From positions 8,796,519 to 8,860,518 of the forward strand of contig OX155978.1 of assembly GCA_944548615.1 (NCBI GenBank): a stretch of 64,000 bases of DNA, written 5' to 3'. The translations under genes and the position numbers were made by a program. The notes under the pieces are model-generated. The model had not been told where the DNA came from and did not search any database. It worked only from the letters and a program-made list of their open reading frames with translations. The stretch comes from Micropterix aruncella. Its lineage: Eukaryota; Arthropoda; Insecta; Lepidoptera; Micropterigidae. Positions 1 through 9,909 of the stretch are shown one piece after another. Within the stretch, counting starts at the first letter, position 1. Every line of letters starts with the position of its first letter.

Positions 1-533
1 GAAAACGGCTGGACCGATTTTCATGGTTTGTGATTTGTTGTATTTGTCTCCGTCCCGAATAGCAGAATAACTATTAAAAACGAAAATTGCAAAATTTACG
101 AAAAATTCAAATAAAAGTAAAAACATTTTCCCATACAAAATGTAAATCCGTGTTTTTCTCATGGTCAGTTGTACGTGGCATGTTCACGTGTCGACAAATC
201 ATCCGCTTTATTTGTTCTTGCGCCGGATAAAAAAAACTAAAAATGTCGTATAATCACAGGTTGCTTCAATGAAGAGAATTAAGCCGAGTGCATCCCATGC
301 TGCACAATATGTAAATAGTTTAATTCAATCATGTCTTGCTGACACGCGATTGATGTACTTATTTTTTGTACTTTTATATTTCTTTTTATCTTATTATCTT
401 AATAAAGTAGTGAACTTAATATTTATTTTGTATTCATTGTATTCCTTTCATAAAATCATAAATTAAGTTCAGCTAATCTGTAACACGACACTCATTGAAT
501 GTTAGGCGGTACAAAGTTCGCCGGGTCAGCTAG
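1..533 (+). mobile_element. Helitron, 3' part (cut by window start)
   Basis: The right end shows the Helitron terminal layout: a short GC hairpin (GGCG...CGCC around 505-522), then CCGGGTCAG and the terminal CTAG followed by T. The same end occurs on the fuller copy at 39496-40244. The 65-codon ORF inside (269-466) resembles no known protein. No Rep/helicase coding is visible, so this is a non-autonomous copy. Confidence 0.7.
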
Positions 534-1047
534 TTCTGTATAAAACAGTAATAACAAAATGGTAATGTAAGGATCAATCCCATATTTTCTCAGTGTACAT
601 GGGTCGCAAGATAGATCTGCCTTATTTAACTCATACTTAACATCGAAGCCTTATTTTATAATACTATAGACACGAAATTTAATATCAGGAACATTATAAT
701 AGCAGGAAGAATTGAAACAATAACAGGAACATCTTAGGTTTCGCTAAGAAAACACCAATTATTGTTAATTATGCAGGCGTTGTTAGCTTGCCGTCCGCAT
801 AGTATTATGCAACGAAGCTGTATCTGCTGCGATGATATCGCGCTGAGTACCTATAAATCTTAACGTTGTTCATATTTTATCGCCTAGTTTCAGACAAACT
901 CTTAAATATTTAAATTTTATAAATAAATAAATAGGTTGATAAACATCTGACGTAATAAACAACACGTGCTCTTGCTCTACTTAAGCACGAGGCGATGCTT
1001 AAACACCGACTATAGATTCGGGGATTAGAAACTACACTCATCGTCGC
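534..1047. other. AT-rich non-coding stretch
   Basis: No coding, RNA or repeat structure could be recognised. It lies between a Helitron end and a palindrome and is probably old repeat or intergenic/intronic sequence. Confidence 0.4.
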
Positions 1048-1112
1048 TGACGACCAAGATAATACGTTAAAACTATAATTTATAGTTTTAACGTTTTATC
1101 TTGATCATCGGT
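1048..1112. repeat. Near-perfect palindrome (about 30-bp arms)
   Basis: The left arm contains AAGATAATACGTTAAAACTA. The right arm is its reverse complement with a few mismatches and almost no loop. It could be a foldback MITE or an inversion junction, because a reversed Helitron end abuts it. Confidence 0.7.
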
Positions 1113-1222
1113 TCTTCTTCTTCATCGGATTTATCTTTCAAAATCGGTTCAGTAGATCCAGAGATTACTCCCTACAACCTCAAAAACTCACAAACTTTAC
1201 CTCTTTTTAATATTAGTATAGA
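1113..1222 (-). mobile_element. Helitron 5' end fragment
   Basis: Read on the minus strand, it begins TCTATACTAATATT and continues AAGAGGTAAAGTTTGTGAG, the same start as the Helitron at 39496. Only about 110 bp remain and no CTAG end is found to the left. Confidence 0.65.
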
Positions 1223-1270
1223 TAACGATGTTTCAATTGTAATTTAATATATTTTATATTTTTTCTGAAA

Positions 1271-1890
1271 ACAAAGCTGGCCGTCTACAAAGCGATTGTC
1301 CTACCCCTATTGATATATGCCTCCGAAACGTGGTGTCTCGACAGGAAAGAGATTAAGAAATTAGACGTCTTCCACATGAGGTGCCTCCGAAATATCCTGA
1401 GGATAACATGGGAAGACCGTGTGTCAAACACAGAAGCGTTACGACGGACGAAAATGCAGGGCATGGAAGCTATGCTCATGAAATCTCAGCTGAGGTGGTG
1501 TGGGCATGTAGTGCGTATGAAAGACGACCGCCTCCCGAAAGCCGTGTTTTATGCCCAACTCTCAAAAGGCGCACGCAAAGTCGGCGGACAAACCTACGCT
1601 ATAAAGATGTCTGAAAAAGGCACCTAACCGCCAGTGGTATTCCACCTGAGAGCTGGGAGGGGGCTGTTCACAAACGCAGCGAGTGGCGCTCCACGGTGAC
1701 CACAAAAGTTAAAGAGTTTGAGGAAGCCCGGCTTGGAAACCTCGACTCGAACCGCCAGCAGCGCAAAACTCGTCCGAAGCCCACTTACACATACACTTAC
1801 AACAACTGCGGTGAACTCTACTGTAGTTATTGTAATCGGATCTTTAAAAACAAACTGGGATTCACGAGTCACTTCCGCGCGCATATATTT
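1271..1890 (+). pseudogene. LINE (non-LTR retrotransposon) 3' coding relic with terminal C2H2 motif
   Basis: The first frame reads LAVYKAIVLPLLIYASETWC... and later LRWCGHVVRMKDDRLPKAVF, the thumb/C-terminal part of a non-LTR retrotransposon ORF2 (YASETW and GHVVRM...RLPK signatures). A frameshift near 1615-1625 moves the reading frame. The downstream frame gives a Cys-Cys-His-His segment (CSYCNRIFKNKLGFTSHFRAH), which this LINE type carries at its C terminus. Endonuclease and RT core are missing through 5' truncation. The exact clade is not assigned. Confidence 0.8.
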
Positions 1891-1969
1891 TTAAGCTATT
1901 GCATAGCTTTTATCGCGGGCCTAGGCCAGCGCGGCGACCGAATGAAGAAATTTCTTAGCGAAAATTAAT

Positions 1970-2279
1970 GATTTTAAACTGATAATTACGTCTAAACGAG
2001 TACTGCTTACGATTCGAAAAAAATATATGTTAAACAAGAACATTTTCCTAATATTCTTAGCTTTGAATATTTTAGATTTTGTTTATATTACATAGTGTAA
2101 TTAATTTGTGAAATTAGGTCTAACCGAACACAAAAACGACTACTACGCAAATACTATCTGACGTATTATTATGAAACCTGCACCATTTTAAAGATAATTT
2201 AATTGCCTATCTTTATATCTAGGATTTTTTCGAAAAATCCGTTTTTTTTTGCTTTATCGAACAAAAAAATTCGTGCGCG
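1970..2279. other. AT-rich stretch with a 19-bp palindrome
   Basis: Mostly AT-rich and unassigned. Positions 2222-2240 (GGATTTTTTCGAAAAATCC) form a perfect short palindrome just before the larger foldback at 2280. Confidence 0.5.
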
Positions 2280-2374
2280 GCGCTCTATCGGAAGACATTT
2301 AAATTATTCCGAATCATTTGCTTTCGCAGCCGCAAAATGATTCGGAATAATTTCAACGTTTTCCGATAGAGCGC
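2280..2374. repeat. Foldback element, about 43-bp arms
   Basis: The left arm starts GCGCTCTATCGGAAGACATT. The right arm (about 2332-2374) is its reverse complement with few mismatches, and the loop is about 9 nt. This is typical of a small foldback MITE. No clear target duplication was resolved. Confidence 0.8.
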
Positions 2375-2504
2375 AGTTATCTAATATCAGAAAAAAAAAT
2401 AAATAAATAAATATAATTGCATAAGTTGTTAAAAATGCTATGTAATAGCATTGATTTTATAGTGTAATAGCTTTACCGCGGCAGTCCCCGAGTGCCACAC
2501 GTAT

Positions 2505-3110
2505 TTTTTTTATTTATTTATTTTATAAGCAAATCAACATTACAGTTTAAACCAATGCGTTAATATGCAATACACACATAAATATAAAAAAATAATAGAA
2601 TTCTTAAAAGTACATACACAACATGTTTAAATAAGCGTTAAATACAAATACAGGCATTAAGAATAGAAAAACTTACAAACTTACAGTACATAAAGAGTGA
2701 AAACAGTTTATATTATTCTGACATAAACAAGTAGCGCAATGCCCACACCTTGAAGAGATGCGGGCTCGCTGTAAGAATATCAAAGTCTGACGCTGTCGAA
2801 CATAGCGCATTTATGTGCCGCAAAGCTCGGGTAAGCAGACTCCATCGACTTAGGTTGGTGCGCGAGGACGGCTCCGCAAATAGATTATGAGTGCGAGCAC
2901 GATTATAATTGTCCGGAACAAAGAGACAAACCTTCGCTAGCATGCTAGGATTATCAACTCTTCCCCTAATCAGCTTGAAAACGTCGGCCATGGCGAGCAT
3001 TTCTCTACGCAACTTAAGAGAGTTATAGCCCATTATGCCTAGTAGAAAACTTATTCGAAGAAGTCCTGTCAACCAAGAGATCGCCGTCGTCGGATCACGA
3101 TAAGGAGGAC
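2505..3110 (-). pseudogene. LINE C-terminal relic with A-rich tail
   Basis: A 119-codon minus frame (2713-3072) reads SLKLRREMLAMADVFKLIRG..., followed by RTNLSRWSLLTRALRHINAL. This is the conserved C-terminal tail of Jockey/CR1-like LINE ORF2 proteins (motifs V-x-K-L-x-R-G and R-T-N). The minus-strand 3' end is an A-rich tail (the T-rich run near 2507-2525). It is strongly 5' truncated. Confidence 0.75.
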
Positions 3111-3137
3111 ATCATCATCATCATCATTTTTTTTTAT
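3110..3137. repeat. (CAT)n plus T-run microsatellite
   Basis: Six CAT units followed by about ten T, at the 5' side of the LINE relic. Confidence 0.9.
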
Positions 3138-3644
3138 TATTGCCCTGTCTAAATAGCTGAAACATTTTCTGATACCTTAGCCGCTTTCTACCCCGTGTGC
3201 GACGTGTCGCATCTGGTTGTCCACATACATTTTTAAAAGGCTCGAATAATAAAATATAAAAGAGCGATATATGCATTCGGACAATGGAGCGGGGCGTCGT
3301 AGAACAATTAAGTGCTCGTGCTTTCAGAGCAGAGAACCGGGACGAGGAATGTTTTTGGCGGGAGAGCTTTTGTGCCAGCTGAATGGTGGAGCGCGTTGCT
3401 CTTTGTTTTGCACAGCGTCAGAGCGCTTTTTGTAAAATATATGTACCTATATATGTATATTCCACTTTTATTTTTTTGTTTTCAAAAAGGTGTGAAAGAG
3501 TTTGGTAACCATCTGCGTTGATAAAGGCGTCGCCGAGGACGCAGTGGTTCATATCGATGACTAGAAAGTAAGCCCGTTCATAACAGGTAACCACCAAACA
3601 TTCGAATTTTAAGCAATCTGGGTTATGTAGAATCATGCCGTGGT
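3138..3644. other. Unassigned stretch
   Basis: Only short chance frames are present. No exon, repeat end or RNA gene could be supported. Confidence 0.35.
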
Positions 3645-4460
3645 CATTTCAGAAGGCTTAAAATCCTCACCCTTCCATCTCTATACGTTTTAGAATGCGT
3701 TAAATTGATCACAAAAAACCTAGCTCAGCTGCCCGTACATTCAGATACCCATAAACACTTTACCAGGGGGAGAAATAATCTGATTCTTCCTCCTCCAAAT
3801 CTAGAACTTTTTAAAAGGGATCTGAACTACGTCGGAATTATATGCTACAATAAGCTACCCTCTAGTATAAAAAAAAATATGCCGCGAAGGAAAAACGCTC
3901 CAATTTAAAAATAAACTCAAATTATATCTCATTGAAAAAGAATTATACGACATTAGCGATCTCTAAAAACTGTATGCATCTCGACTATATCTCTTTCTGT
4001 AATAGGTTTTTAATCGATTTTCAATTTGACTAAAATGTATTGACTATTTCTATTATTAAGTAGGCACATATTAATTATACCTTGACTATTTTTATTTGCA
4101 ACATAATCAATAAGACATTTTATTATACTTTTTGACAATCGTCACATTTTTTTTTGTTATTTTTGACATTACATTTATTAATGTTATACTAAAAAACTTA
4201 TTTTTATCGGTATTTTAAAGAATTAATTACTCTGTATTTTTATCTGGTAAACTAAATGGTGAGACTCGATTTAATTCTACAATAATACCTTCTTTATTCT
4301 TACGAGTAACCTTTTATGTTTTGATTATTAATAGAAGAATTTGATCATTAATGAAGAATTCAATCATATCACGGCCAAATGTAAATGTAATACAACTCTC
4401 TATACAACTATGTATTAGTTTTTAGGACAATAAATTATTTGATTTGATTTGATTTGATAG
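3645..4460 (+). pseudogene. LINE 3' end with (GATTT)n tail
   Basis: The coding part reads HFTRGRNNLILPPPN and YNKLPSSIKK, the typical LINE C terminus (basic box, then YNKLP). A one-base change in an A-run near 3870 shifts the frame. The second frame continues LQFKNKLKLYLIEKELYDIS and stops. The element ends in tandem GATTT units (about 4435-4458), a tail type of CR1/Jockey-like lepidopteran LINEs. Confidence 0.8.
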
Positions 4461-4499
4461 GTAACCAGGGTGTCTTAAGGCGACATGATACCTGGGAAC

Positions 4500-5790
4500 G
4501 ATTATATATGAAGAATTTTAGTTTTATTAGTGTTTTGAAAAATATAAGCATTATAAAATCGAAGACTATCGCGGTTGTTTGACATTATAAATAGGATAGA
4601 AAACGAATTTACCACGTGAAATTTGTAGGACCCGACGTTTCGGTGACGTTGCAGCCGCCGTTGTCTAGGGTAGACTGAAGAGCTGTCAGTCCGTTGTTTT
4701 GCGGGTAGGCCGCAAACCGCTGCCGCCACTGCGTAGGTTATAACGGTGGTGGGGGGCCGGGCTCGGAGCGCGGGAATTTTTAAAATCCGTCTTGCACACA
4801 ACACTCACTGTATCCTGTTTTTCGTCTTTGCGTTCGGCGTTCGGCGGCGGGAACATTTTAAGAAGAGGGTTCCACGTAGAAGAGAGTTTGTAGCCGTCAT
4901 CTCTATTGAAGTTCGGAGTTCTTCTTATTTCAATGGCTTCCCGGATCATGCGAGGAAAGTAGAATTGTTCCTTGGATAGAACAATGGGATTTTGAAACTG
5001 CATCCAGTGGTTACTTCCGCTATCCAATATATGTTCGCAGATCGCCGATTTTTCTCGCTGAACGTTTTTAACAGCTTTGATGTGTTCTGTCAGTCGCGTG
5101 GCTATGGGCCGTTTCGTTTGTCCAACGTAGGCTAGACCGCAGCTGCATTCGACTTTATACACACCCGGGGTTTGCAGTGGTATTACATCCTTTACAGGCC
5201 TCAAAAATCGAGCTATATTTTGGGTCGGTTTGAAGATCGTTTTTATATCGAATCTGTTTAGCATCTTACTTATTCGATCAGTCACGCCCTTGACGTATGG
5301 TAAGAATGCTCTTGATCTGCTCGGTTTTTGAGTTTCGTCCGTATTAGATCGTGTGCGTGTCTCGTGATATTTTCCGTATCCATTTTTCCTAAGGACATCA
5401 TTGACATGTTCCATCGGAAAATGCTCAGTGTCGCATAGATCGCGTGCTCGATTCACGAGCGACGTTTGCACTGAACGTAGATGGTAGGGATGATGGTGTG
5501 AGCTTGCATGCAAATATCTGTCCGTATGTGTGGGCTTCCGATATACCGTATGTCCGAGAGTATTGTCACTTCTCCTCGTCACTTTGACATCCAAAAATGG
5601 TAAGGAGCCGTCCTTCTCTACTTCATAGGTGAAACTGATTTTTGGGTGTATGGAGTTTAGATGACCCAGGAATTCTTTCACCGTTTGAATGTTGCCTTTC
5701 AGGATGCAGAAGGTATCATCCACGTAGCGAAGCCAGAGAATGGGTTTAATTTTGGAGGTTTTTATGGCTAATTCCTCAAAATATTCCATA
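4500..5790 (-). pseudogene. Penelope-like element (PLE): RT C-half, GIY-YIG endonuclease and 3' tail
   Basis: A minus frame of 367 codons (5789-4686) starts inside the reverse transcriptase. The catalytic YVDD is at residues 22-25, and LPFLDVKVTR follows. Further on, GVYKVECSCGLAYVGQTKR is the GIY-YIG core (GVY...YVG...R), with ICEHILDSGSNHW after it, the usual PLE nuclease layout. The first several hundred RT residues are missing. The 3' tail carries the family end sequence CACCGAAACGTCGGGTC. The copy is arranged head-to-head with the + strand copy at 5799; their breakpoints are 10 bp apart. PLEs copy themselves by target-primed reverse transcription and often occur as partial tandem or inverted copies. 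Confidence 0.9.
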
Positions 5791-5798
5791 TATAGGTC

Positions 5799-6572
5799 AC
5801 AAAATTAAACCCATTCTCTGGCTTCGCTACGTGGATGATACCTTCTGCATCCTGAAAGGCAACATTCAAACGGTGAAAGAATTCCTGGGTCATCTAAACT
5901 CCATACACCCAAAAATCAGTTTCACCTATGAAGTAGAGAAGGACGGCTCCTTACCATTTTTGGATGTCAAAGTGACGAGGAGAAGTGACAATACTCTCGG
6001 ACATACGGTATATCGGAAGCCCACACATACGGACAGATATTTGCATGCAAGCTCACACCATCATCCCTACCATCTACGTTCAGTGCAAACGTCGCTCGTG
6101 AATCGAGCACGCGATCTATGCGACACTGAGCATTTTCCGAAGGAGATGGAACATGTCAATGATGTCCTTAGGAAAAATGGATACGGAAAATATCACGAGA
6201 CACGCACACGATCTAATACGGACGAAACTCAAAAACCGAGCAGATCAAGAGCATTCTTACCATACGTCAAGGGCGTGACTGATCGAATAAGTAAGATGCT
6301 AAACAGATTCGATATAAAAACGATCTTCAAACCGACCCAAAATATAGCTCGATTTTTGAGGCCTGTAAAGGATGTAATACCACTGCAAACCCCGGGTGTG
6401 TATAAAGTCGAATGCAGCTGCGGTCTAGCCTACGTTGGACAAACGAAACGGCCCATAGCCACGCGACTGACAGAACACATCAAAGCTGTTAAAAACGGCG
6501 GCTGCAACGTCACCGAAACGTCGGGTCCTACAAATTTCACGCGGTAAATTCGTTTTCTATCCTATTTATAAT
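5799..6572 (+). pseudogene. Second PLE copy, inverted relative to the first, internally deleted
   Basis: It starts at the same place in the RT (KIKPILWLRYVDD) as the minus copy. It reads to the GIY-YIG core, then jumps from ...HIKAVKN directly to the 3' tail (GGCNVTETSGPTNFTR, stop). It therefore lacks the last part of the nuclease domain (the segment with ICEHILDSGSNHW). It differs from the minus copy by a 6-bp (two-codon) insertion at EHFPKEMEHV versus EHFPMEHV. Otherwise the proteins are nearly identical, so the pair is recent or kept alike by conversion. Confidence 0.88.
6497..6548 (+). other. Hammerhead-like motif in the PLE tail (candidate)
   Basis: The tail holds CCGAAAC, a short stem/loop and GTC directly before CTACAAATTT. 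This fits the GAAA-stemIII-GUC side of a type I hammerhead with a minimal 2-bp stem III, as reported for PLEs. The CUGAUGA side is not canonical here, so activity is doubtful. The same block recurs at 4622-4668, 12208-12275 and 52369-52560. Confidence 0.35.
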
Positions 6573-6742
6573 ATAAGCATTAAATTGAAAAAGTTTCTAA
6601 GCGAATCCCTCGATAAGAAACCAATTTAAAATTTGGACTAAAAAAGGTTTCTTATTGCCTTGGGCATTAAGGCTTTTAACTGACTTCGAAAACTTTCAGG
6701 CGCGATTACTCTACAATGTAAGCAGTGATTTATTTGATATAT

Positions 6743-6799
6743 GTTATATCATTATATATATGTTATATCATTATATATATGTTATATCATTATATATAT
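6743..6799. repeat. Tandem repeat, 3 x 19 bp
   Basis: Three exact units of GTTATATCATTATATATAT, flanked by partial units. Confidence 0.9.
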
Positions 6800-6863
6800 G
6801 TTATATTTGATAAATATTATAATTTCATTATATTGACTGGTTAATACGTTCTCTATGAGAATA

Positions 6864-6865
<2 letters not shown>

Positions 6866-6914
<49 letters not shown>
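6866..6914. repeat. (TC)n microsatellite
   Basis: About 24 TC units immediately before the 28S rRNA fragment. Confidence 0.95.
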
Positions 6915-6920
<6 letters not shown>

Positions 6921-7268
6921 CGGCCTCAGATTAGGAAGGATTACCCGCCGAATTTAAGCATATTAGTAAGCGGAGGAAAAGAAACTAACCAGGATTTCCT
7001 CAGTAGCGGCGAGCGAACAGGAAAGAGCCCAGCGCCGAATCCCGCGGCTTTCTCGGCCGCCGGGAGATGTGGCGTTCGGGAGGGTCCGCTTTCTTTTCGC
7101 CGTTCGCCTCGTCCAAGTTCGTCTTGAACGGGGCCGTTTACCCGCAGAGGGTGCCAGGCCCGTAGCGACAGGCGGCGGCGTTGAGAGGATCTCCTCCCCA
7201 GAGTCGGGTTGCTTGAGAGTGCAGCCCAAAGCGGGTGGTAAACTCCATCTAAGGCTAAATATGACCGC

Positions 7269-7310
<42 letters not shown>

Positions 7311-7407
7311 AACTTTGAAGAGAGAGTTCAAGAGTACGTGAAACCGTCCAGGGGTAAACCTGCGAAACTCGAATGAACGAACGGAGAGATTCATCGTCAC
7401 CTCGCGG
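6921..7407 (+). rRNA. 28S rRNA 5' fragment (dispersed rDNA piece)
   Basis: It begins CCTCAGATTAGGAAGGATTA and contains GAATTTAAGCATATTAGTAA, GTAAGCGGAGGAAAAGAAAC and AACAAGTACCGTGAGGGAAA. These are hallmark 5' sequences of insect 28S rRNA through the D1-D2 region. About 490 bp of a roughly 4-kb gene are present. ITS2 is not present to the left, where a (TC)n run sits, and the rRNA stops within an EcoRI-centred palindrome (TCTAGAGAATTCTCTAGA, 7408-7425). It is therefore an isolated fragment, not a working rDNA unit. Overlapping protein frames are spurious. Confidence 0.93.
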
Positions 7408-7425
7408 TCTAGAGAATTCTCTAGA

Positions 7426-8329
7426 GCCGCACTTAGCGACGTTTTTTTTAGGCCAGAAAATTAATTACAATTAATTAAAACGTGAGAGCGCTCTGAGAGT
7501 TACGCTAAATATGCTTTTCAATTAACACCCGTATACCACCACTGCGTAAAGATAGTTATTCTGTGCTAACTCTGTGATAGAACGTTTAGTATTCGCCTGG
7601 TCGCCGGTGCGAGCGGACGTAGAATCTGCTTTTGACGCTTCGTCAATGCTCGATTTTTATTGGTCAAACCCTACAAAATTGACCACGGCTATTTTGTTCG
7701 CGTATACGCCCATTCCGGATATTTTTCTGAGGAATCTTTAACTACTTGTGACATACAATCATCTATGACTGTTTCTATAATCGCACCCGCACTCAGGTAT
7801 ATGTATTTTCGGGATCTATTAGCCCTGACGGTGGTCGAATGTCTGTGGCTGCCTCACTGCCTCGCAGGGTTGCATTGCTAGGTGACTGCGCCATATAGCT
7901 CGGTCTATTGTGTGACCGTGCGTTGCCAGTCACATTTTTTTTATCGCTGTCAAATACATCATACGCTCTAATCGCTTATATAGCTATAAGTGGCCAGAGC
8001 TAACAAGGCCTTCTATTTCATGGATTTTTATTCAGATATTCTTTAATATTTATTTTAAACGTCCTTTTCTACAACATCTAATAAAAATTACATTTTTAAT
8101 GAATGCTGTCTCCGTGTATAAGAAGCTGATGGAGAGTACTTCGAAGTTATAATTAAAAAATCTGTTGTGTCAATACAAGACTTTTCCGGCAAGTAGCCAA
8201 GGACTAATTCATCTGAATATCCCCCCCACAGATAGCGAATGTGTTGTCCTCCAAAACTTCATACATTCTGAGTACTTGGCACTCTTTTGATCCTTGTTAA
8301 TATTCCCAATTTACAATAGTAATTATTAC
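7426..8329. other. Unassigned stretch, with a recurrent repeat motif
   Basis: No gene is recognised. The motif CCGGCAAGTAGCCAAGGA near 8187-8205 recurs in similar form near 31650 and 63958, so it marks an interspersed repeat. The rest is unclassified. Confidence 0.4.
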
Positions 8330-8639
8330 TAGAGTATTTCAAAATACTACGGTAAATAGGCTAGCTCAGTTGTTTAAACGTCAAAACTACCATAGTAAAA
8401 TCTTACGACAGTAATTTGAGTTGCCAGCATGATAAACGACATATTCCACAAAATCGCATTTTCCCGACAGAATTCTAGCCTTATTTTATTTTCGATGCTG
8501 GCAATAATGCGCCAAATGTCATTTCGTTTCATCGCGCTTCGCCAATTACTGCCGCTGTTACGCTGATTTCGTGAGCGTGTGGGAAAAGCATTTTATTGCT
8601 ATATAAATATTCGATTCTTTACGAAAATTCGCGTAAAAG

Positions 8640-9097
8640 ATGTCAGCGCCCAAAACTAGGAAAACCAGAACCGCAAATTACATCAAATATACGCAAATTA
8701 TCTAATCTAATGAATAAATATTCAGCAGTGACCAAGTATGTATCGTATTTTGGCAAAGATGAGTTGACCATCTTTCAGAATCTGAACCAGAACCGCAAAT
8801 TACATCAAATATACGCAAATTATCTAATCTAATGAATAAATATTCAGCAGTGACCAAGTATGTATCGTATTTTGGCAAAGATGAGTTGACCATCTTTCAG
8901 AATCTGGTGGAGAGCTACCGCGACGTAATTCTTAATTTTTAAAAAAACATTGTGTGAGCGTCGCACAAAAAGACGCTGCTTGGAAGAAGCTAACAAAAGA
9001 GTTTAATGCTAACTCTGACAAATCCGCGGACTGTCGCGCAGATCCCAATCCATTTCTAAATAACTATTTACAACGGTTATTATCAAAACACAAATGA
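8640..9097 (+). pseudogene. Myb/SANT-like (zeste-type) DNA-binding protein relic
   Basis: It starts at ATG with SAPKTRKTRTANYIKYTQ. After a tandem duplication comes KDELTIFQNLVESYRDVI. A later frame (8948-9097) reads HCVSVAQKDAAWKKLTKEFN and ends in a stop. The pattern ELVxxYxxVI...V-x-x-x-x-K-x-x-A-W-x-x-L-x-x-x-F-N is that of Myb/SANT-like domains in zeste-type and Harbinger accessory proteins. Stops and frame changes make it non-functional. It lies inside the Harbinger-like element. Confidence 0.6.
8663..8906. repeat. Exact tandem duplication, 2 x 122 bp
   Basis: The unit starting AACCAGAACCGCAAATTACA is repeated head-to-tail with no visible difference. It breaks the Myb/SANT frame, and the identity implies a recent event. 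Confidence 0.92.
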
Positions 9098-9364
9098 CTG
9101 TTTTGCCGCCGACCACTGACAGCAACCTATCAAGCAAACTGACACTACGCGCGCGCTGAATCAGCTGATTCGGAGCCGCCATCTTGCGAAAGTTACTATT
9201 ACCACTCGATATCCGCTGGTAAATTTCAGCTTACTAGAGTAACCCAAATTACTACGGAATGGCGGTAACCCGCGATCACACAACGCTTTTTCGCGGAGTT
9301 ACTACCGATTCTAACTATTACCACAGATTTTTACTATTACCACGGATCAAACAACTGGCCCTTA

Positions 9365-9909
9365 ATAAAGCGGGATAGACACTCACGATAGAAGAAGAAT
9401 GTCGGAAGCAGAAGAATATTTTAGTCCGAAACTTTATACATCCTGAGTACATAGGTATCTTTTAAAGCACCCTAGATTAGGCGGGAGGGGAACCCACGGA
9501 AGAAAAATAATATCGAAAGAAGAAGAATATTCTCGTCTGAAACGAAAAAGGAATTGTGCGATAACTACGAAAAATACCTAAAATTCAAATGTACCTACTA
9601 TTCGAGCGTCGCATGTTATTGTAGTATTTCCGTGGTATAAAGCGGGATAGAAACTCACGATAGAAGAAGAATGTCGGAAGAAGAAGAATATTTTAGTCCG
9701 AAACTTTATACATCCTGAGTACTTAGGTATCTTTCAAAGCACCCTAGATTAGGCGGGAGAGGAACCCACGGAAGAAAAAGAATATCGGAAGAAGAAGAAT
9801 ATATTCGTCTGAAACGAAAAAGGAATTGCGGAATACCTACGCAAAAATACCTACCATTTAAATGTACCTACTATTCTAGCGTCGCATGTTTTTGTAGTAT
9901 TTCCGTGGT
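9365..9909. repeat. Tandem repeat, 2 x about 272 bp
   Basis: Both units start ATAAAGCGGGATAGA and end GTAGTATTTCCGTGGT. Each contains two weaker half-units with AGAAGAAGAATAT and a GTCCGAAAC/GTCTGAAAC core. The units are several percent diverged. No coding was seen. Confidence 0.88.

Larger units (their letters stand above)
8358..9361. mobile_element. Harbinger-like DNA transposon remnant (candidate)
   Basis: The right end, read inward, starts GGGCCAGTTGTTTGATC with repeated GTGGTAATAGTAAAAATCT. The left end reads GCTAGCTCAGTTGTTTAAAC...ATAGTAAAATCT, an imperfect inverted match. The interior carries a Myb/SANT-like frame, the accessory protein type of PIF/Harbinger elements. No DDE transposase frame is visible. 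The flanking 3-bp target duplication could not be confirmed. Confidence 0.45.

Noticed and set aside
6855..7400. Frames of 90-145 codons on both strands
   Set aside because: They overlie the 28S rRNA fragment and the TC microsatellite; GC-rich rRNA gives chance frames.
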